Below are positions 22,441 through 34,481 of a stretch of DNA of 64,000 bases, in pieces. A program made the position numbers and the translations under genes. This DNA comes from Halichoerus grypus (lineage: Eukaryota; Chordata; Mammalia; Carnivora; Phocidae): the NCBI RefSeq assembly GCF_964656455.1, contig NC_135716.1, positions 76,794,484-76,858,483 on the forward strand. The letters are read 5' to 3'. The notes under the pieces are model-generated. The model was not told the DNA's origin. It searched no databases and saw only the letters and a list, made by a program, of their open reading frames with translations. The first letter of the stretch is position 1. The number at the start of each line of letters is the position of its first letter.

Positions 22441-22684
22441 CCACATTTTATGCAACCTGGTCCTTGACGGAGAAAAATATTGCGCCTGGGAAGCGGATGA
22501 AGTAGATGGGAGAAAGTAAGCTGGAAATACCAGCTGGGAAGTTATTGCAAAGGTTGAAAAGATGGTGAGGGCTTGATCAAAGGTAATTACAGTGAAAATT
22601 AGGAGGAAGGCCAAGTTCAGGAAACATTTGAAAAAGTAGAATTATTACAATTTTTAGATTAGCCAAGAAAAATTCACACACATA

Positions 22685-22714
22685 GACAGATAGATGATAG
22701 ATAGATAGACAGAT

Positions 22715-22765
<51 letters not shown>

Positions 22766-22767
22766 TT
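22685..22767. repeat. (GATA)n tetranucleotide microsatellite
   Basis: About 20 GATA units are present with GACA and GATGATA interruptions in the first half. The second half is a pure array of about 14 units, so it is likely polymorphic. Confidence 0.95.
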
Positions 22768-23259
22768 TTACTCCAGGTGAAGAAATAAACCTCTGAAGCT
22801 GAGCTGATCATCTAAGACTGGGCTTCTAAAGTGTAATAAGCAGGTCACAGGGAGCCCCCGGGGTCTGCCCTATAATCTCTAAGAGGTGCAGCAGTTTCAG
22901 AAGAACAGGCAAGGGAATAAATTTGTCAAATGCATTTGACAGATTTGAAATATAATCTCGATTATTATTCCTGCAGAAATCCCATTTATCAGTTGGTTCT
23001 TAAGAATTGCACGTAAGCTGTGGATGCCCCGGGTTAGTTTATACGGGCTGACATTTTGTTAATGGGGTGCAGTTCATCTCTGCAAGTGTATTTTCATGTC
23101 AGCTGAGCCTTATGTTTAAGTTGATTACATTTTCATTGTCTTCTTTTGTTGATACAGAAATGAATCGAGGGCTGAAAACTGAGTCGTTGATGTGAAAATG
23201 AAGAGGTGGCAATTCCAACATGAATATTTCAATTTAGAAAAACATATTCCCGTAAGACG

Positions 23260-23303
23260 GATACTAACACTCTCCCGTGATATATGGGGAAACTGAGGCA
23301 TGC
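23260..23303 (-). repeat. MIR SINE antisense, left part of a split copy
   Basis: ATGGGGAAACTGAGGCATGC is the complement of the MIR central part. It resumes after the SINE insertion at 23514. Confidence 0.75.
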
Positions 23304-23313
23304 ATGGATTTCT

Positions 23314-23507
23314 TTTTTTTTTCTTTTTTCTTTTTTAAGAGAAAGAGAGTGGGAGGGGTGGTAAGGGCAAAGGGAGAGAGAATCTCAAGCAGACTCCCCA
23401 CTGAGTATGGAGCCCGAGGAGGGGCTGTGTCTCACAACCCTGAGATCATGACCTGAGCCAAAATCTAGAGTCAGACGCTTAACCAACTGAGTCACCCAGG
23501 TGTCCCC
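23314..23507 (-). mobile_element. Can-SINE inserted in a MIR, minus orientation
   Basis: A poly-T/TTTC start is followed by the complement of a Can-SINE ending ACCCAGGTGTCCCC. The flanks repeat an ATGGATTTCT-type sequence (23304-23313; 23508-23521 with a small change), consistent with a target-site duplication within the MIR. Confidence 0.92.
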
Positions 23508-23513
23508 ATGTAG

Positions 23514-23620
23514 GGATTTCTTAACCAGAATTACAAAGCTCCCAGGTGACAGAGCTTGGATTTGAACCCTGCCATTTTAGGTCTGGAGCCTGCCATTGTA
23601 AGCCCTATGATATGCTGCCA
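23514..23620 (-). repeat. MIR SINE antisense, right part of a split copy
   Basis: AGCTCCCAGGTGACAGAGC and TTGGATTTGAACCCTGCC continue the MIR from before the SINE. Confidence 0.8.
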
Positions 23621-23639
23621 CACAGTTAATGAGGGAGCC

Positions 23640-24618
23640 TTGTTCTGTTATCACCCAAAATCTGTGAGATTTTTTTTTCTAAATTAATGACAATTTTTAA
23701 GACATTATTTATACTTAGTATCAGTACTAATGGAGCACCTGCTAAGTGTGAAAAAAGGAAGGGCATTAGTACTGGAATAAAACTGGTTCAACCTGAATGC
23801 CAATCCACAAACTACTTCATTCATAGAGAGCAGCTGGTACTGCAATATGCTTCTTGATCTTAATGTTGTGTTGAAGGAAACAGTGAAAACTAGAAAATTA
23901 TCTCTGGACACTGAAGATACATATTCTTAGCATTCTTTGTAAAGCACCAGGAAGTAAGTTTGGTTTTTCACCCGGAAGTGTGCTGTCTAATAAAAGGGAA
24001 GGCATAAATACTAATCAAGATTTTTCTTAAATGAAGAATGAAATAACGATATTTTTTAATTACCTTGATACTGCCAATTAAAACCATCTCTCAGATTTCA
24101 TGCAGCTTTGTTAAGTTGGGATCTCAAAGATTGTCAGTGTCAGAAATAGGGTGAACCTATAACTTTAATGCTTAAATATCATAATTTTTAATGTTGAGGA
24201 TAAGAAAGGAGAATTTCCTGAATAAAGCAAACTATAGATTAAACAGTTCAATCACCTGAAGTTAATACTTTCACAAAACTTGATTATTTTTTCACTCAGT
24301 GGAGAAAGAAATCAATGCCCCCTTATTGGATATATTTATAAACTATACTAAGACCAAGTACATTCCAAAATGCTTTCAGAGATATATACAACCAAGCAAT
24401 GGATTAGAAATCCATTTACAGCTATTATCCATGTTAACATTTAACCTCTCAATGTTTGAGTGTGAGGTATTTGTCACCTTAATACATTTGAAACCTGAAA
24501 TTACTAAGGAGTGGGAAATCTTGGCATTATTTCTGGGTCCGTGTTCAATCAAATATCCAGAACTTCCTGCCAGAGCTGCCAAACAATTGCTATCATCTGA
24601 ATGACTTATAATTATGCT
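23640..24618. other. Intergenic sequence, no feature recognised
   Basis: This is AT-rich DNA. An open frame at 24299-24604 (101 codons) has no recognisable domain and an antisense partner frame, so I do not call a gene. Confidence 0.5.
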
Positions 24619-24633
24619 AGGATTTTCTAATTT

Positions 24634-24971
24634 TGCTGCTTTTTATTTTTTGTGGGTTTTTTTCAAGCATAATTAACATGAGTGTTATATTAGTTCCAGG
24701 TGTACAATATAGTGATTCAACAATTCTATACATTACTCAGTGCTCAACACAGTAAGTGTCCTCTTAATCCCCTTCATCTATGTCACGCATCCCCCCACCC
24801 ACCTCTCCTCTGGCAACCACCAGTTCGTTCTCTACAGTTAAGTCTGTTTTTTTGTCTTTCTCCCTTCTTCTTTGTTTTGTTTCTTAAATACCATATATGT
24901 GTAAAATCATATGGTCTTTCTCTTTCTCTAACTGACTTTAATTTAGCATATTATATTCTCTAGATCCATCC
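24634..24971 (-). mobile_element. L1 3' end, 5'-truncated, minus orientation
   Basis: The complement of an L1 3' UTR is recognisable (TAGTTCCAGGTGTACAATAT, ACTCAGTGCTCAACACAG, CTCTGGCAACCACCAG). An exact 15-bp target-site duplication AGGATTTTCTAATTT is at 24619-24633 and 24972-24986. A closely related copy is at 47383-47856. Confidence 0.93.
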
Positions 24972-25039
24972 AGGATTTTCTAATTTAACATAAAGAGTAA
25001 AAAAAAAATGTTCAATTATGTTAGATTTGGTTTATTTGA

Positions 25040-25380
25040 ATATAACAGTAAAACCCCATTAAGAGTAGCTTTAACATGATGGAAAGTTATTTCTCTTGCT
25101 CTCTCTTTCTCCAGGAAGTTGGATGGCAGGCCGTCCAATGTAGCTCTAGTCTTATCCACCTTTCTAACCCATCATCCTCCCACTAAGTTGCAGCCTCAAG
25201 GTTACCACATGAGACAAAATGGCTGCTGGATCTCCAACCGTCTCTCCTGCGTCTCAGACTTAGAGAAGGATGGCAAGAAAGGAAAATGAGCAAAAACCAG
25301 AGCCACAGAGCTTAGCCAAGTCCCTTCAACCAGCCACCACACGGAACACTTTACTTTCTTTCGTCACATGGACTTCCCTA
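25040..25380. repeat. Possible decayed dispersed repeat, family unassigned
   Basis: Phrases such as TTATTTCTCTTGCTCTCTC and CAAAATGGCTGCTGGATCTCC resemble a common mammalian interspersed repeat. I cannot name the family from sequence alone. Confidence 0.35.
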
Positions 25381-25954
25381 ACTCTGGGTGAGTAGGGTGT
25401 GGGCAGTGAGATGGAGAACAGAGCTACTCAGCCCTCCTCCTACCCTGCTTCTCCATCCATTCCACCCCCCCTCCTTCTGCTAGGTGCCTTCTGGGACCAG
25501 CGACACAACTCCAGCCTCTCCCACCCAAACTGTCCTCAGGTCAGACTCAGCTGGGGCTGGAGACTGTGCCCCTCTCAGCCCCCACACTCACCACTTTAGG
25601 TTCTCAGGTCCTCTCCCCACCCTGTGTGGGTGGCAACTTCTTTCTCAGCAGCTCTGAACCAACAGAGGAAAGCTTTCTTCAACTACAGAGAGGAGGAAAC
25701 ATCAGGCTGTTTTAAAGTTTAAATGAGTTCAGGTTTGATGACAGATAGTTCTGCCTCACACACTGTAGGGTTTGTCCAGCCCCCTCTGCCCCTTTCCTCC
25801 TATTTTTAGTAATCACAGCTAGGCTTTTTTAAGATCATTTCTAAATCTGCACATGTGGACAGGAAAGGAAGTCTGAAAGGGCCGAGGCTTAGAAGCCCAA
25901 ATATGTAGCATCACACATCCCAGAGCTCTGAGGTTTGGCTGTGTTTGTTGCTAT

Positions 25955-26566
25955 TTTGTTGTTTTGTTTTTAGATATAATTGACATATAACATGATATTA
26001 GTTCCAGGTGTACAACATACCGATTTGATATTTGTATATATGACAAAATGGCCACCATGTTAAGTCTAGTTAACGTCCATTGCCATACATAGTTACAGAA
26101 ACATTTTTCTTGTGATGAAAAATTTTCAGACCTACTCTCTTAGGAACTTTCAAATTATTAACTATAGTCACCTAGCAGTACATTATGTCCCCAGGGTTTA
26201 TTTATTTTATAGCTAGGAGTTTGTACTTTTCAACCCTTTTCACCCATTTTGCCCACCCCCTATCCAAACTCTCTGTACCGGTGCTCGAGTTTTTTTGTTT
26301 CTGTGATTTATTTGTTTTTTAAATTCCACATTTACATGAGATCATAAATTATGATCTGTCTTACTTATTTCATTTACCATAATGCTCTCAAGGTCCATCC
26401 ATATTGTCACAAATGGCAAGATTTCATTCCTTTTTTATGACTAATATTCTAAATATATATATATGAATATTCTTTATTCATCCATCCATAGGCACATAGG
26501 TAGTTTCCATATCTTGGCTATTGTAAATAACTGTTGCAGTGAACATGGGGGTGCATATCTCTTTTC
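25955..26566 (-). repeat. Old L1, antisense: 3' UTR portion
   Basis: AGATATAATTGACATATAAC, TTCCAGGTGTACAACATACC and ATTCATCCATCCATAGGCAC are complements of the L1 3' UTR and ORF2 end. The element is interrupted by a younger L1 and resumes at 26951. Confidence 0.85.
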
Positions 26567-26950
26567 TTTCTTTCTTTCTTTTTTTATTATGTTATGTTAA
26601 TCACCATACATTACATCATTAGTTTTTGATGTAGTGTTCCATGATTCATTGTTTTCGTATAACACCCAGTGCTCCATGCAGAACGTGCCATCTTTAATAC
26701 CCATGACCAGGCTAACCCATCCTCCCACTCCCCTCCCCTCTAGAACCCTCAGTTTGTTTCTTAGAGTCCGTAGTCTCTCATGGTTCGTCTCCCCCTCCGA
26801 CTTCCACCCCCTTCATTTTTCCCTTCCTGCTATCTTCTTTTTTTTTTTTTTTTAACATATAATGTATTATTTGTTTCAGAGGTACAGGTCTGTGATTCAT
26901 CAGTCTTACACAGTTCACAGCACTCATCATAGCACATACCCTCCCCAATG
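26567..26950 (-). mobile_element. Young carnivoran L1 3' end nested in an older L1
   Basis: The complement of the carnivoran L1 3' UTR is present: TAATCACCATACATTACATC, ACACCCAGTGCTCCATGCAG, an internal T-run at 26838-26853, then GTACAGGTCTGTGATTCATC. The flanking duplication TCTCTTTTC is at 26558-26566 and 26951-26959. Related sense copies are at 61081 and 63418. Confidence 0.92.
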
Positions 26951-27285
26951 TCTCTTTTCAAGTTATTGCTTTTGTTTCCTTTGGACAAGTACCCAGAAGT
27001 AGAATTGCTGGATCATATGTTATTTCTATTTTTAATTTTTTGAGGAACCTCCGTACTGTTTTCCATTGTGACTGCACCAATTTACATTCACCCCAACAGT
27101 GCACAAAGGTTCCATTTTCTCCACATCTTCACCAACACTTGTTATTGCTTGTCTTTTGATAATAGTTATTCTAACAGGTGGGAGATGATATATCATTGTG
27201 GTTTTGATTTGCATTTCCCTGATTATTAGTGATATTGACCACCTTTTCTTGTGTCTGTTGGCCACCTATATGGCTTTTGGTTAGG
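26951..27285 (-). repeat. Old L1, antisense: ORF2 C-terminal portion
   Basis: GTGACTGCACCAATTTACAT, CAACAGTGCACAAAGGTTCC and TTTTGATTTGCATTTCCCTG are complements of the classic L1 ORF2 3' coding region, in correct order after the nested insertion. Confidence 0.88.
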
Positions 27286-27920
27286 GTCTAGAAGAAGGAG
27301 CCGTGAACTTCAGTCTCATGGGAGGATGCTGGAGCTGCTGAGATAGATGAGAAGGAGTGCAGTGTTCTTGCTGCAGCTCTGCACTGGGGTGGTTGGGGAC
27401 ACTGATGCTCTGAGATCCCTTCAACAAATTTGTACCCCCTTCTCTGGGAGTTTTCAGCACTTGTCCCTGGGCAGGCTGCTGTTGTGTGCGCCCAGCTGGC
27501 CGTGCCAAGGGAGTTTTATCTTCTCACCCCCAATCCCTCTCGACTGTTGTGCAAGCCTGGGGATATGACTACTACAGCTCCTTTGTCCCTGATCTGCCCT
27601 CTCAGAAGGGGACCTACAGTGTCTCAAAATTCCCTATGGGGTTGAGCCAGAGCTTCCCTCTGTAAATCCTCTCTCTGGGCTTTGCTTGACATCCCACCCT
27701 TGGCGGCCTCCCTGTCCCTGCTTCCTAACTCCCCTACCAGTTTTTCCTGGGAACATTTCCCAATATCACATTCACTGGAATCCTGGTCTTAGGGACTTCC
27801 GGGTGAGGGACCCAAGTAAGACACCACAGGGATGAGGGGAGCAGCCAGTGGACAGAGTAGGGTTGTGGCTAAATACAAGCCTTATCACTTCATCACCCTG
27901 CCTACATCTGATCTCTTTTT
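27286..27920. other. GC-richer intergenic segment, no gene recognised
   Basis: Overlapping short frames occur on both strands (for example 27281-27508 and 27347-27568). There are no domain motifs, splice structure or repeat match that I recognise. It could be an old LTR or unique sequence. Confidence 0.45.
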
Positions 27921-27924
27921 TTTT

Positions 27925-28070
27925 CCAGTTCCATTGAGAAATAATTGACATACATCACTGTGTAAGTTTAAGGCATACAGCATGATGGTTTGAATTAATA
28001 TATTGTGTAATGTTTACCGCAATAGGTTCAGCTAACATCCATTTTCTAATATAAATACATGATCTCTTAA
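27925..28070 (-). repeat. Old L1 3'-end fragment, antisense
   Basis: CCATTGAGAAATAATTGACA and GTAAGTTTAAGGCATACAGC match the complement of an L1 3' end. Confidence 0.75.
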
Positions 28071-28079
28071 TTTGGGGGT

Positions 28080-29880
28080 GTCAGAGGGGCCAGGCACCCA
28101 CAGGGAGCCCAATGAAATAATTGTCTCCCTTTTTATTTCACCTTGAAAAATCTCACTTAACAGACAAATTATCGTTTTTTATTTTCACCCAAATGTGAAA
28201 ATTATGATTCATATTAGCAAAAACTGTAAGGTACTTAGGTAAGATATTTGGCATAGAGCTAAAAGCATCTGTATCTGCATGAATACGGCTTTAAAAAAAT
28301 TTTTTTTTTTTTTACTTTTCCTTTAAAGGTTTTGGAACTAAATAGGCAGATCCTGAAAATTATTACAGCCTGACTCATGTTAGCTAATGTTATATAGATT
28401 TAGGAAAACAAATTGGCCAAGACACAGTTTTTCAAAACTGCTATGCAATAATCTAATGCTAATTTCTCCACTGCAATTACATTTGGATGTGGCACTAAAC
28501 AATGAGTAAATCAACTTTTCAATAGCCTTTTTTAGCCTGTTTCTATGACTGAATTATACACATTTCCCACGATGCTCTTAATTTCAAAACTCATTTCCTA
28601 TCATAGTGCATATCATTTTTCTGCATGTTCCCTCATGATTTTGAGGCTTCTATATTTGATTCCTCAAACACCTGATTTAGTTAGGGCACATAGTGTGTGG
28701 AAAGCTTATGTCACATATAGATAAATGCTTTACTCTTCAGTAAAAAGGTTGGTTTACATGATCTATGGGAGGAACTCATTAAAATGCGGGGGGGGGGTCA
28801 TGTATTTCATGGACTGTGACAACAGTGACCCAATTTCATCACCTTTCAACAGCCGTTTTAATTTGTTTTTCTTCCCTCTCTTTTGTTCTCATAATTCTTT
28901 TCCAGTCAACCCTACACATTATTCTATTTGAAAATTAGCCCAACGTTTTCTCTGATTTAATTTGGTCCAAAGCCCTGGTTAGTAGATTTGTAGTCAATTG
29001 ATATCTACTCTCTATTTTGTAGACCCAGAACAATTTATCTTAATAATGTCCTTTAATAGTCCCTAAAACATTTGAAGGCTCTTGCTAAAAATACACATAC
29101 TAAAATTTACTTTTATTAACTTTGGGAAATCCAAAGAAGTCATCAGACAAAAGTATAACATATAGCCATAATGTGACACGTCCCGTTACTCCCAGGGATC
29201 ACCTAGCAGACATCACCTCACCTGGCAACCTCTTCACAAGACAATGCTCTGCAGGGCATCCTCTCAAACCACAAGAAAGATCGACTCCCCTCTGTACTCT
29301 GCAGTCTAAGATAGTAAGGAGAATTCATCTCATTCAGCTAACCCATGAAGCTGTCCAGCAGATGTGATCTCCTTTAGAGGATGCATGAATGTCCTATCAC
29401 AGAAGATGAAAATATTGAGTTCCATAAAGCTACACTTTTAGCATGTGTTTAATGCTAGAGCCACTCTGGGTGTGTTCCAACCACATCACCCCTGCTGGCT
29501 TTGGCTGGCCCATCAGGAATTCTAAACATGGTTTTGGGTCATACTGAACTGACTCCCCATTTCTCTCAACCCTGTGTAGCTGTTTATGTAACCCTGCAGG
29601 GCAGCGATGACTGAATTTCAAGTGATGCCTGAGATAGTCAAGCCCCAGCTTCAAAGGCAATTCTCAAAACTACAGCTCCAGACTACCCCCCAAAAAAGTG
29701 TCCAGATTCCAGAGAGAAGTCTATGGAATAGTTAAAGGGAAAGTGAGAACCAGGAGAAGCCCACCAGTCATTTCAACAAAGAGATGTTTGAATTTTAGCT
29801 CAGTGGCAAATAGGGCTTCAGAATGAAGTCCAAGGTGGAGCTAAAATTATTTTTTCTTTCATTTTTTAAAAATGATTTTT
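28080..29880. other. Intergenic sequence, no feature recognised
   Basis: This is AT-rich, with a G-run at 28788-28797. I see no recognisable gene, RNA or repeat. Confidence 0.5.
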
Positions 29881-29883
29881 TTT

Positions 29884-30091
29884 GGGGGGGGTGCCTGGGT
29901 GGCTCAGTCAGTTGAGCGACTAACTCTTGGTTTCAGCTCAGGTCATGATCTCAGGATTGTGAGGTCAAGCCTGCATCAGTCTCCATGATCAGCATGGAGT
30001 CTGCTGGAGATTCTTTCCCTCCTCCTCTGCTCCTTGCCCCACTCACACACACTCTCTCTCAAATAAATAAATAAATAAAACCTTGTTTTAA
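29884..30091 (+). mobile_element. Can-SINE, plus orientation
   Basis: A GGTGCCTGGGTGGCTCAGTC head preceded by a G-run leads to a TCAAATAAATAAATAAATAA tail. The flanks AAAAATGATTTT (29868-29879) and AAAAAAGATTTT (30090-30101) look like a decayed target-site duplication. Confidence 0.93.
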
Positions 30092-30184
30092 AAAAGATTT
30101 TCTGTAATGATCCCTTTGGAATCAAGATCTTCAGAAGCTGAGAGTCACAGGCACTTTACGAGATGCGTGGGAGTTGTCCTTCAT

Positions 30185-30310
30185 GAGGAAACGACGGGGT
30201 TGCCACTCTAGCTCTATTAGTTACTAGCTGTGTGATCTGGGATGAGTTTCACAACATTTCTTGGCCTCAGTTTCTCCCACTATCTAAAGTATAGGTTTAA
30301 TTTAATTCAA
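30185..30310 (+). repeat. MIR SINE, sense
   Basis: GGTTGCCACTCTAGCTC, TTACTAGCTGTGTGATCTGG and TTGGCCTCAGTTTCTCCC match MIR. Confidence 0.85.
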
Positions 30311-30319
30311 TATTTGTTG

Positions 30320-33240
30320 CATTTCCACCTAGAAATAAAAGGCTCAGTCTCCTATATAAATTTCCTTGAAGTTCATCTCTGATGAGAATAAGACCTAGAT
30401 TGAATTACTTTTTGACATTGGGCTATGACAGGGGCAGAACTAAGAACCTCTGTTTTGTTCAATTCAACCAACACGTTCTCAGTACCTCTGCTGTAACAGC
30501 ACATGCCAAAGTAATGCCAACCACATCCAGTAAAGAAGAGGTGAGATCCCCCAGGAAAGAGACACTGAGGTAAAATTTTCATAGAGGATGTTTAGATGGT
30601 AAGTGTCCTTACAATCATGTCCTGTGGGAGCAACACTGGGCAGATAGAGGAGCTGAACTGTGATACAGTCCTTGCAAAGACTTCAGCTGAGCCCAAAGGG
30701 AACTCTGGAGCTAAGATGGCTGCACATTGAGTCAAGGGAACTGGGCCTTTAAAATCCACCCACCCCTAGCAGATGAGTCCCTAGACCCTAGCAGCTCTGT
30801 GGAGGGAGCCTGGCCTGGCCAAGGCAGCTCACTTCAGGAGAGCTGTTGGCCACCTACACTCCCAGAAACTGAGAGGAAGGGGTATCATTGCTTCAGCCTG
30901 GTAGTGAAGGACTAGGCAGTGCCCTCAGCACCCACCCCAATCACACTTTATGCAAGAGGAAGCTCTTTTTCTAAATCACTGCATTGCAAAGCCAAATGTA
31001 TTAAGTGCTATAGTAGATGAAAAAACAACAAAATAGTATGCTCTGAGAACATAAGATTAACTCTGCCTGATGAGGCCAAAGAAAGTGTTATGGAGGCAGT
31101 AATATTTGAGCTAGGATGAAAGATGGGCATTCTAAGCGAAGGAAAGAGTGAAAAGAGGAATAAAAAAATGCAGTTTTTAGAGGATCAGGTTTGGGAAGGC
31201 AAATATTGATTGGTCAGATTTAACTAACACAAAAAGTAGTAAAGGGAAAGTAACTAAAGAAAAGATACATAAACAAGAATGGAACAAATGAAAGAAGGAA
31301 CGGGAAGACTAAGATGGGAAATTTCTGGTATCTACAATGTATAATCATAGCTTATCAATGACACTCATTTGGGAAATGAGGTCAAATATGTTAAGAGTAA
31401 GTTTTAACCTGTAAGGTCCATTTCACTAACTTTTCGCAAGATAAAATAATAGCTTTGGGCACATTACTTAAAAGTATTATAAAAGTCCTCAAGTTCTAGT
31501 TTGAGTCACTGGGGTATTAAAGAGAATTGAAATTTGACAGAAGTCTCTACCCTACATGTTACAAGCATTTCAGTACCTTCCTTAATACATATTAGGATTC
31601 CCAGAGGGACTGTGTTCTTCTGGTGGTTTCTCACTCTAAAGCCCTGCTGCCACAATTCTGGTCACCACTCAAAGCAGTGGCAGCTGTTGGCCCTGTTCCA
31701 CATGACCTCTTCCCCTTGTGAATACCCATTGTGCCCTCCTGAGAAGATGAGCTAGCCCCAAAGTAAAGTCAGGTCTTCTTGCCCCCAAGCTTATCCATTC
31801 TGTATTTATATTAATGAATTCAAGGGAAGGGGGTAGGGTGGGGGGAAACTCTTGGTACATGTAGAGATTTCACTGAGTTTTAATGTTTAACATAATAAAA
31901 TCTTTAAAAGATTTTAAAGAACTTAATATAATGTATAAAGTATGTTCATTACTAAGATATATGGCAGTCTAGTTATTATAAAAGATTCTTGAATAAACTC
32001 TTTTCTCTGATTCATAGTGTATGTCTTTTGAAAAATATATGAAACTTCATCTGTCTTTATAAGAGTCACTTTAGCAATAATTGGATAAAGAATACAACAT
32101 TATAAATGTTTACAATTTTGTTACTAATTCATAAACTATTCATTTTATTTAAAAAGAGTAATAAACTGATGCAATTTTGACCATATAATTTACAGTAATA
32201 GACTCATTCTCTTTTGGCTCTGTGGAAAGGCTGAGAGAAATGCAAAGCATGTGACTATGTTTAATATATACTGGAAATAGCTCTGCTTTATTACATTTCA
32301 TGAAAGACACAGGAAAAATGTCTCTTTCATGCTTATTTTTGTCCAACTGCTAGGAGAAATAACAATGATGGTATTTGTTGTTATTATTTGATACCTGGTT
32401 GTATTTTTTTCTTACAAATTATTTTCATTGACACACAAATACATTAAGATGTAAATACAGAAAAAAAATGCACTGGAAGTCAGGAAACACAAGGTAATAT
32501 TAACAAGAGATTTTACAAAATGTTAATCTTTAAATGTACACATAATTCATTAACAGCCATTTCCTATTGTAGTAAATCTCTTCTCCTTACCTTCCCCCTA
32601 TATTTCCCCAATAACCTTCCTAACACTTACATATTTTTATAAAAATGTTATCACTGGAGAGACCAGTGGAAAAATCTTAGTAGTTAAAACCTTTCTGATA
32701 AACTACTCTGAAGGAACAAAAGGTCAGAAATTGCATCCAGAAAACACTAGGTACTTCTGTGCATCCCGCTGTTCTCAGAAAATATGAAAGGTGGATATGA
32801 GCCTTGCTTTTACTCAGATATGCCAATCTCATTTATCAGAGTAGAAGGAAGGGATGGTGAGTTAAAGTAGGACAGCTGTAGTGTAGCTAAACATTTTTAC
32901 TCTTTCTCCATTTTTAAATTGAATTTTCTTAAACTATGAGATCAGCTAGGACCAAGGAAACGTCATGAGAGAGGAAAACACTGCACAGTGAGGGGAGGCC
33001 ACTGCGCAGCTGAGTGGGCCGTGTCTGGGCTCAGTGGTGCCTGCAAGGGAATGAATGGGGGTGCAATCCAGTTCTCGGGAGCCTTGTGCCCTGGCCTGGC
33101 TTGTGCCATCAGAGGACATGGCTGCATTTTCCTAGTGCTTCCACTTAAACAGGTCCCTGTGTTTGTAATTCACTCAAAGGAAGCTGAAGTCCTTGAAATA
33201 GACTTAAAACAAGAGTGTACAGGAAGTGAAGAGTAGTTAG
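30320..33240. other. Intergenic sequence with weak L2-like traces
   Basis: A piece near 31030-31160 (TATTTGAGCTAGGATGAAAG) resembles antisense L2. Short frames at 30373-30582 overlap on both strands. I recognise no gene. Confidence 0.45.
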
Positions 33241-33244
33241 AATG

Positions 33245-33660
33245 TGAATGTTTAAGGGGTGGGTGACAGAGACCCACAAAGAAAAAAACAAGAACTAAAA
33301 GTCAGAAATGGAGGAGAAGCAATAAGAGAAAAATAGCATCATAGAATTCAGGGAAGCATCATAGAATTTGGGGGAGCATGTGATAAACAATACTGAATGC
33401 AACAAACAGGTCGAAAAGATAATGATTGAAATCTGTCCTTTGCATAAGGTCATCTATAGGTCATTTAGGACCTTCCTAGAGCATTAGCACTGTTAGTGTC
33501 AGGGGCAGAAGAGAGAAGGAAAGGAGACAGGCCAGTAGCTAGAAGGGCAAGCAGGTTCAAAGGAGTCCTTTTGTTTGTTTCTCATGGAAAAGGCTTGAAC
33601 ATGATTATAGCCTGATGGGAAAGAACTGGTAAGAGGCATAGATATTATCTATAAAGAAAT
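33245..33660 (-). repeat. Probable L2 fragment, antisense
   Basis: ACTGAATGCAACAAACAGG, GGTCATTTAGGACCTTCC and GACAGGCCAGTAGCTAGAAG resemble the complement of an L2 internal region. A 16-bp local duplication (AGCATCATAGAATT at 33334 and 33355) is a later change. Confidence 0.5.
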
Positions 33661-34139
33661 TTGCTTGAATAACAGTTTTGAGATCCTTTTTTAACCTCTT
33701 TTATCTTCTTTCAACTATCTATATTTTGCATCCCCTGCCATCAACCTCATATTATTTTCCTGTATCAAGTATACTTTTGATCTATTAATTTGTGTTTATT
33801 ACAATCATTAGTATAATGTCTTGTTAATGGCATCTCATTATGATAATTTGATGCTATTGAAAATATTATTTGCAACTTATAGATGTTACAGGCAACATTA
33901 ATTCTCTCTCTCCCTCTCTATTTTTTTTATAAAGTCCATAACTTTAGAAGCCAAATAGATTTTTAAAATTTATTATTCTTTTCAAAAAAGTTGTTAAAGT
34001 CATCCTTTTAGCCTAGGAAAATCTCTGTGGAAAGTTTCTACCTAAAATTATTATGTTGGTCATACAGTGAAGGGTCAATTTCAAGATATTCTAACAAGGG
34101 AGAATTAGCACAAAGCTAAATGTTTAAATTTGCTGACCA

Positions 34140-34477
34140 CCAGCCTTCTCACTCCTAGATACTGGCCCAGGAGAAATGAAAGCATATTTGTCCATAAAAA
34201 TATTTGTACATGAATGCTCAAAATAGTTTTATTTGTTATAGGACCCAACTGAAAACAACCCAAATGTCCAGCAACAAGGGATTGGAAAAACGAATTGTGG
34301 TACATTCATGCAACAGAATACTTCTCAGTAATAAAAGGTAGTGAACTGTTGATACATGCAACAACATTATAGTGAGTGAAAAAAGCCAGACAAAAAACAC
34401 AGTACCTTCTGTATGACTTTGTTCATATAAAATTCTAAAAAATAAAAAAAGTAATCTATATTTCCAGAAAGTATAAA
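34140..34477 (+). repeat. Old L1 ORF2/3' UTR, part 1, sense
   Basis: GGCCCAGGAGAAATGAAAGC, CCCAAATGTCCAGCAACAAG and GTGGTACATTCATGCAACAG match the end of L1 ORF2. The element continues at 35596 after a clean insertion. Confidence 0.85.
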
Positions 34478-34481
34478 GTGG

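Noticed and set aside
24299..24604. 101-codon frame ending beside an L1 insertion
   Set aside because: Low complexity of evidence: no motif, no conservation data, and an open frame on the opposite strand.
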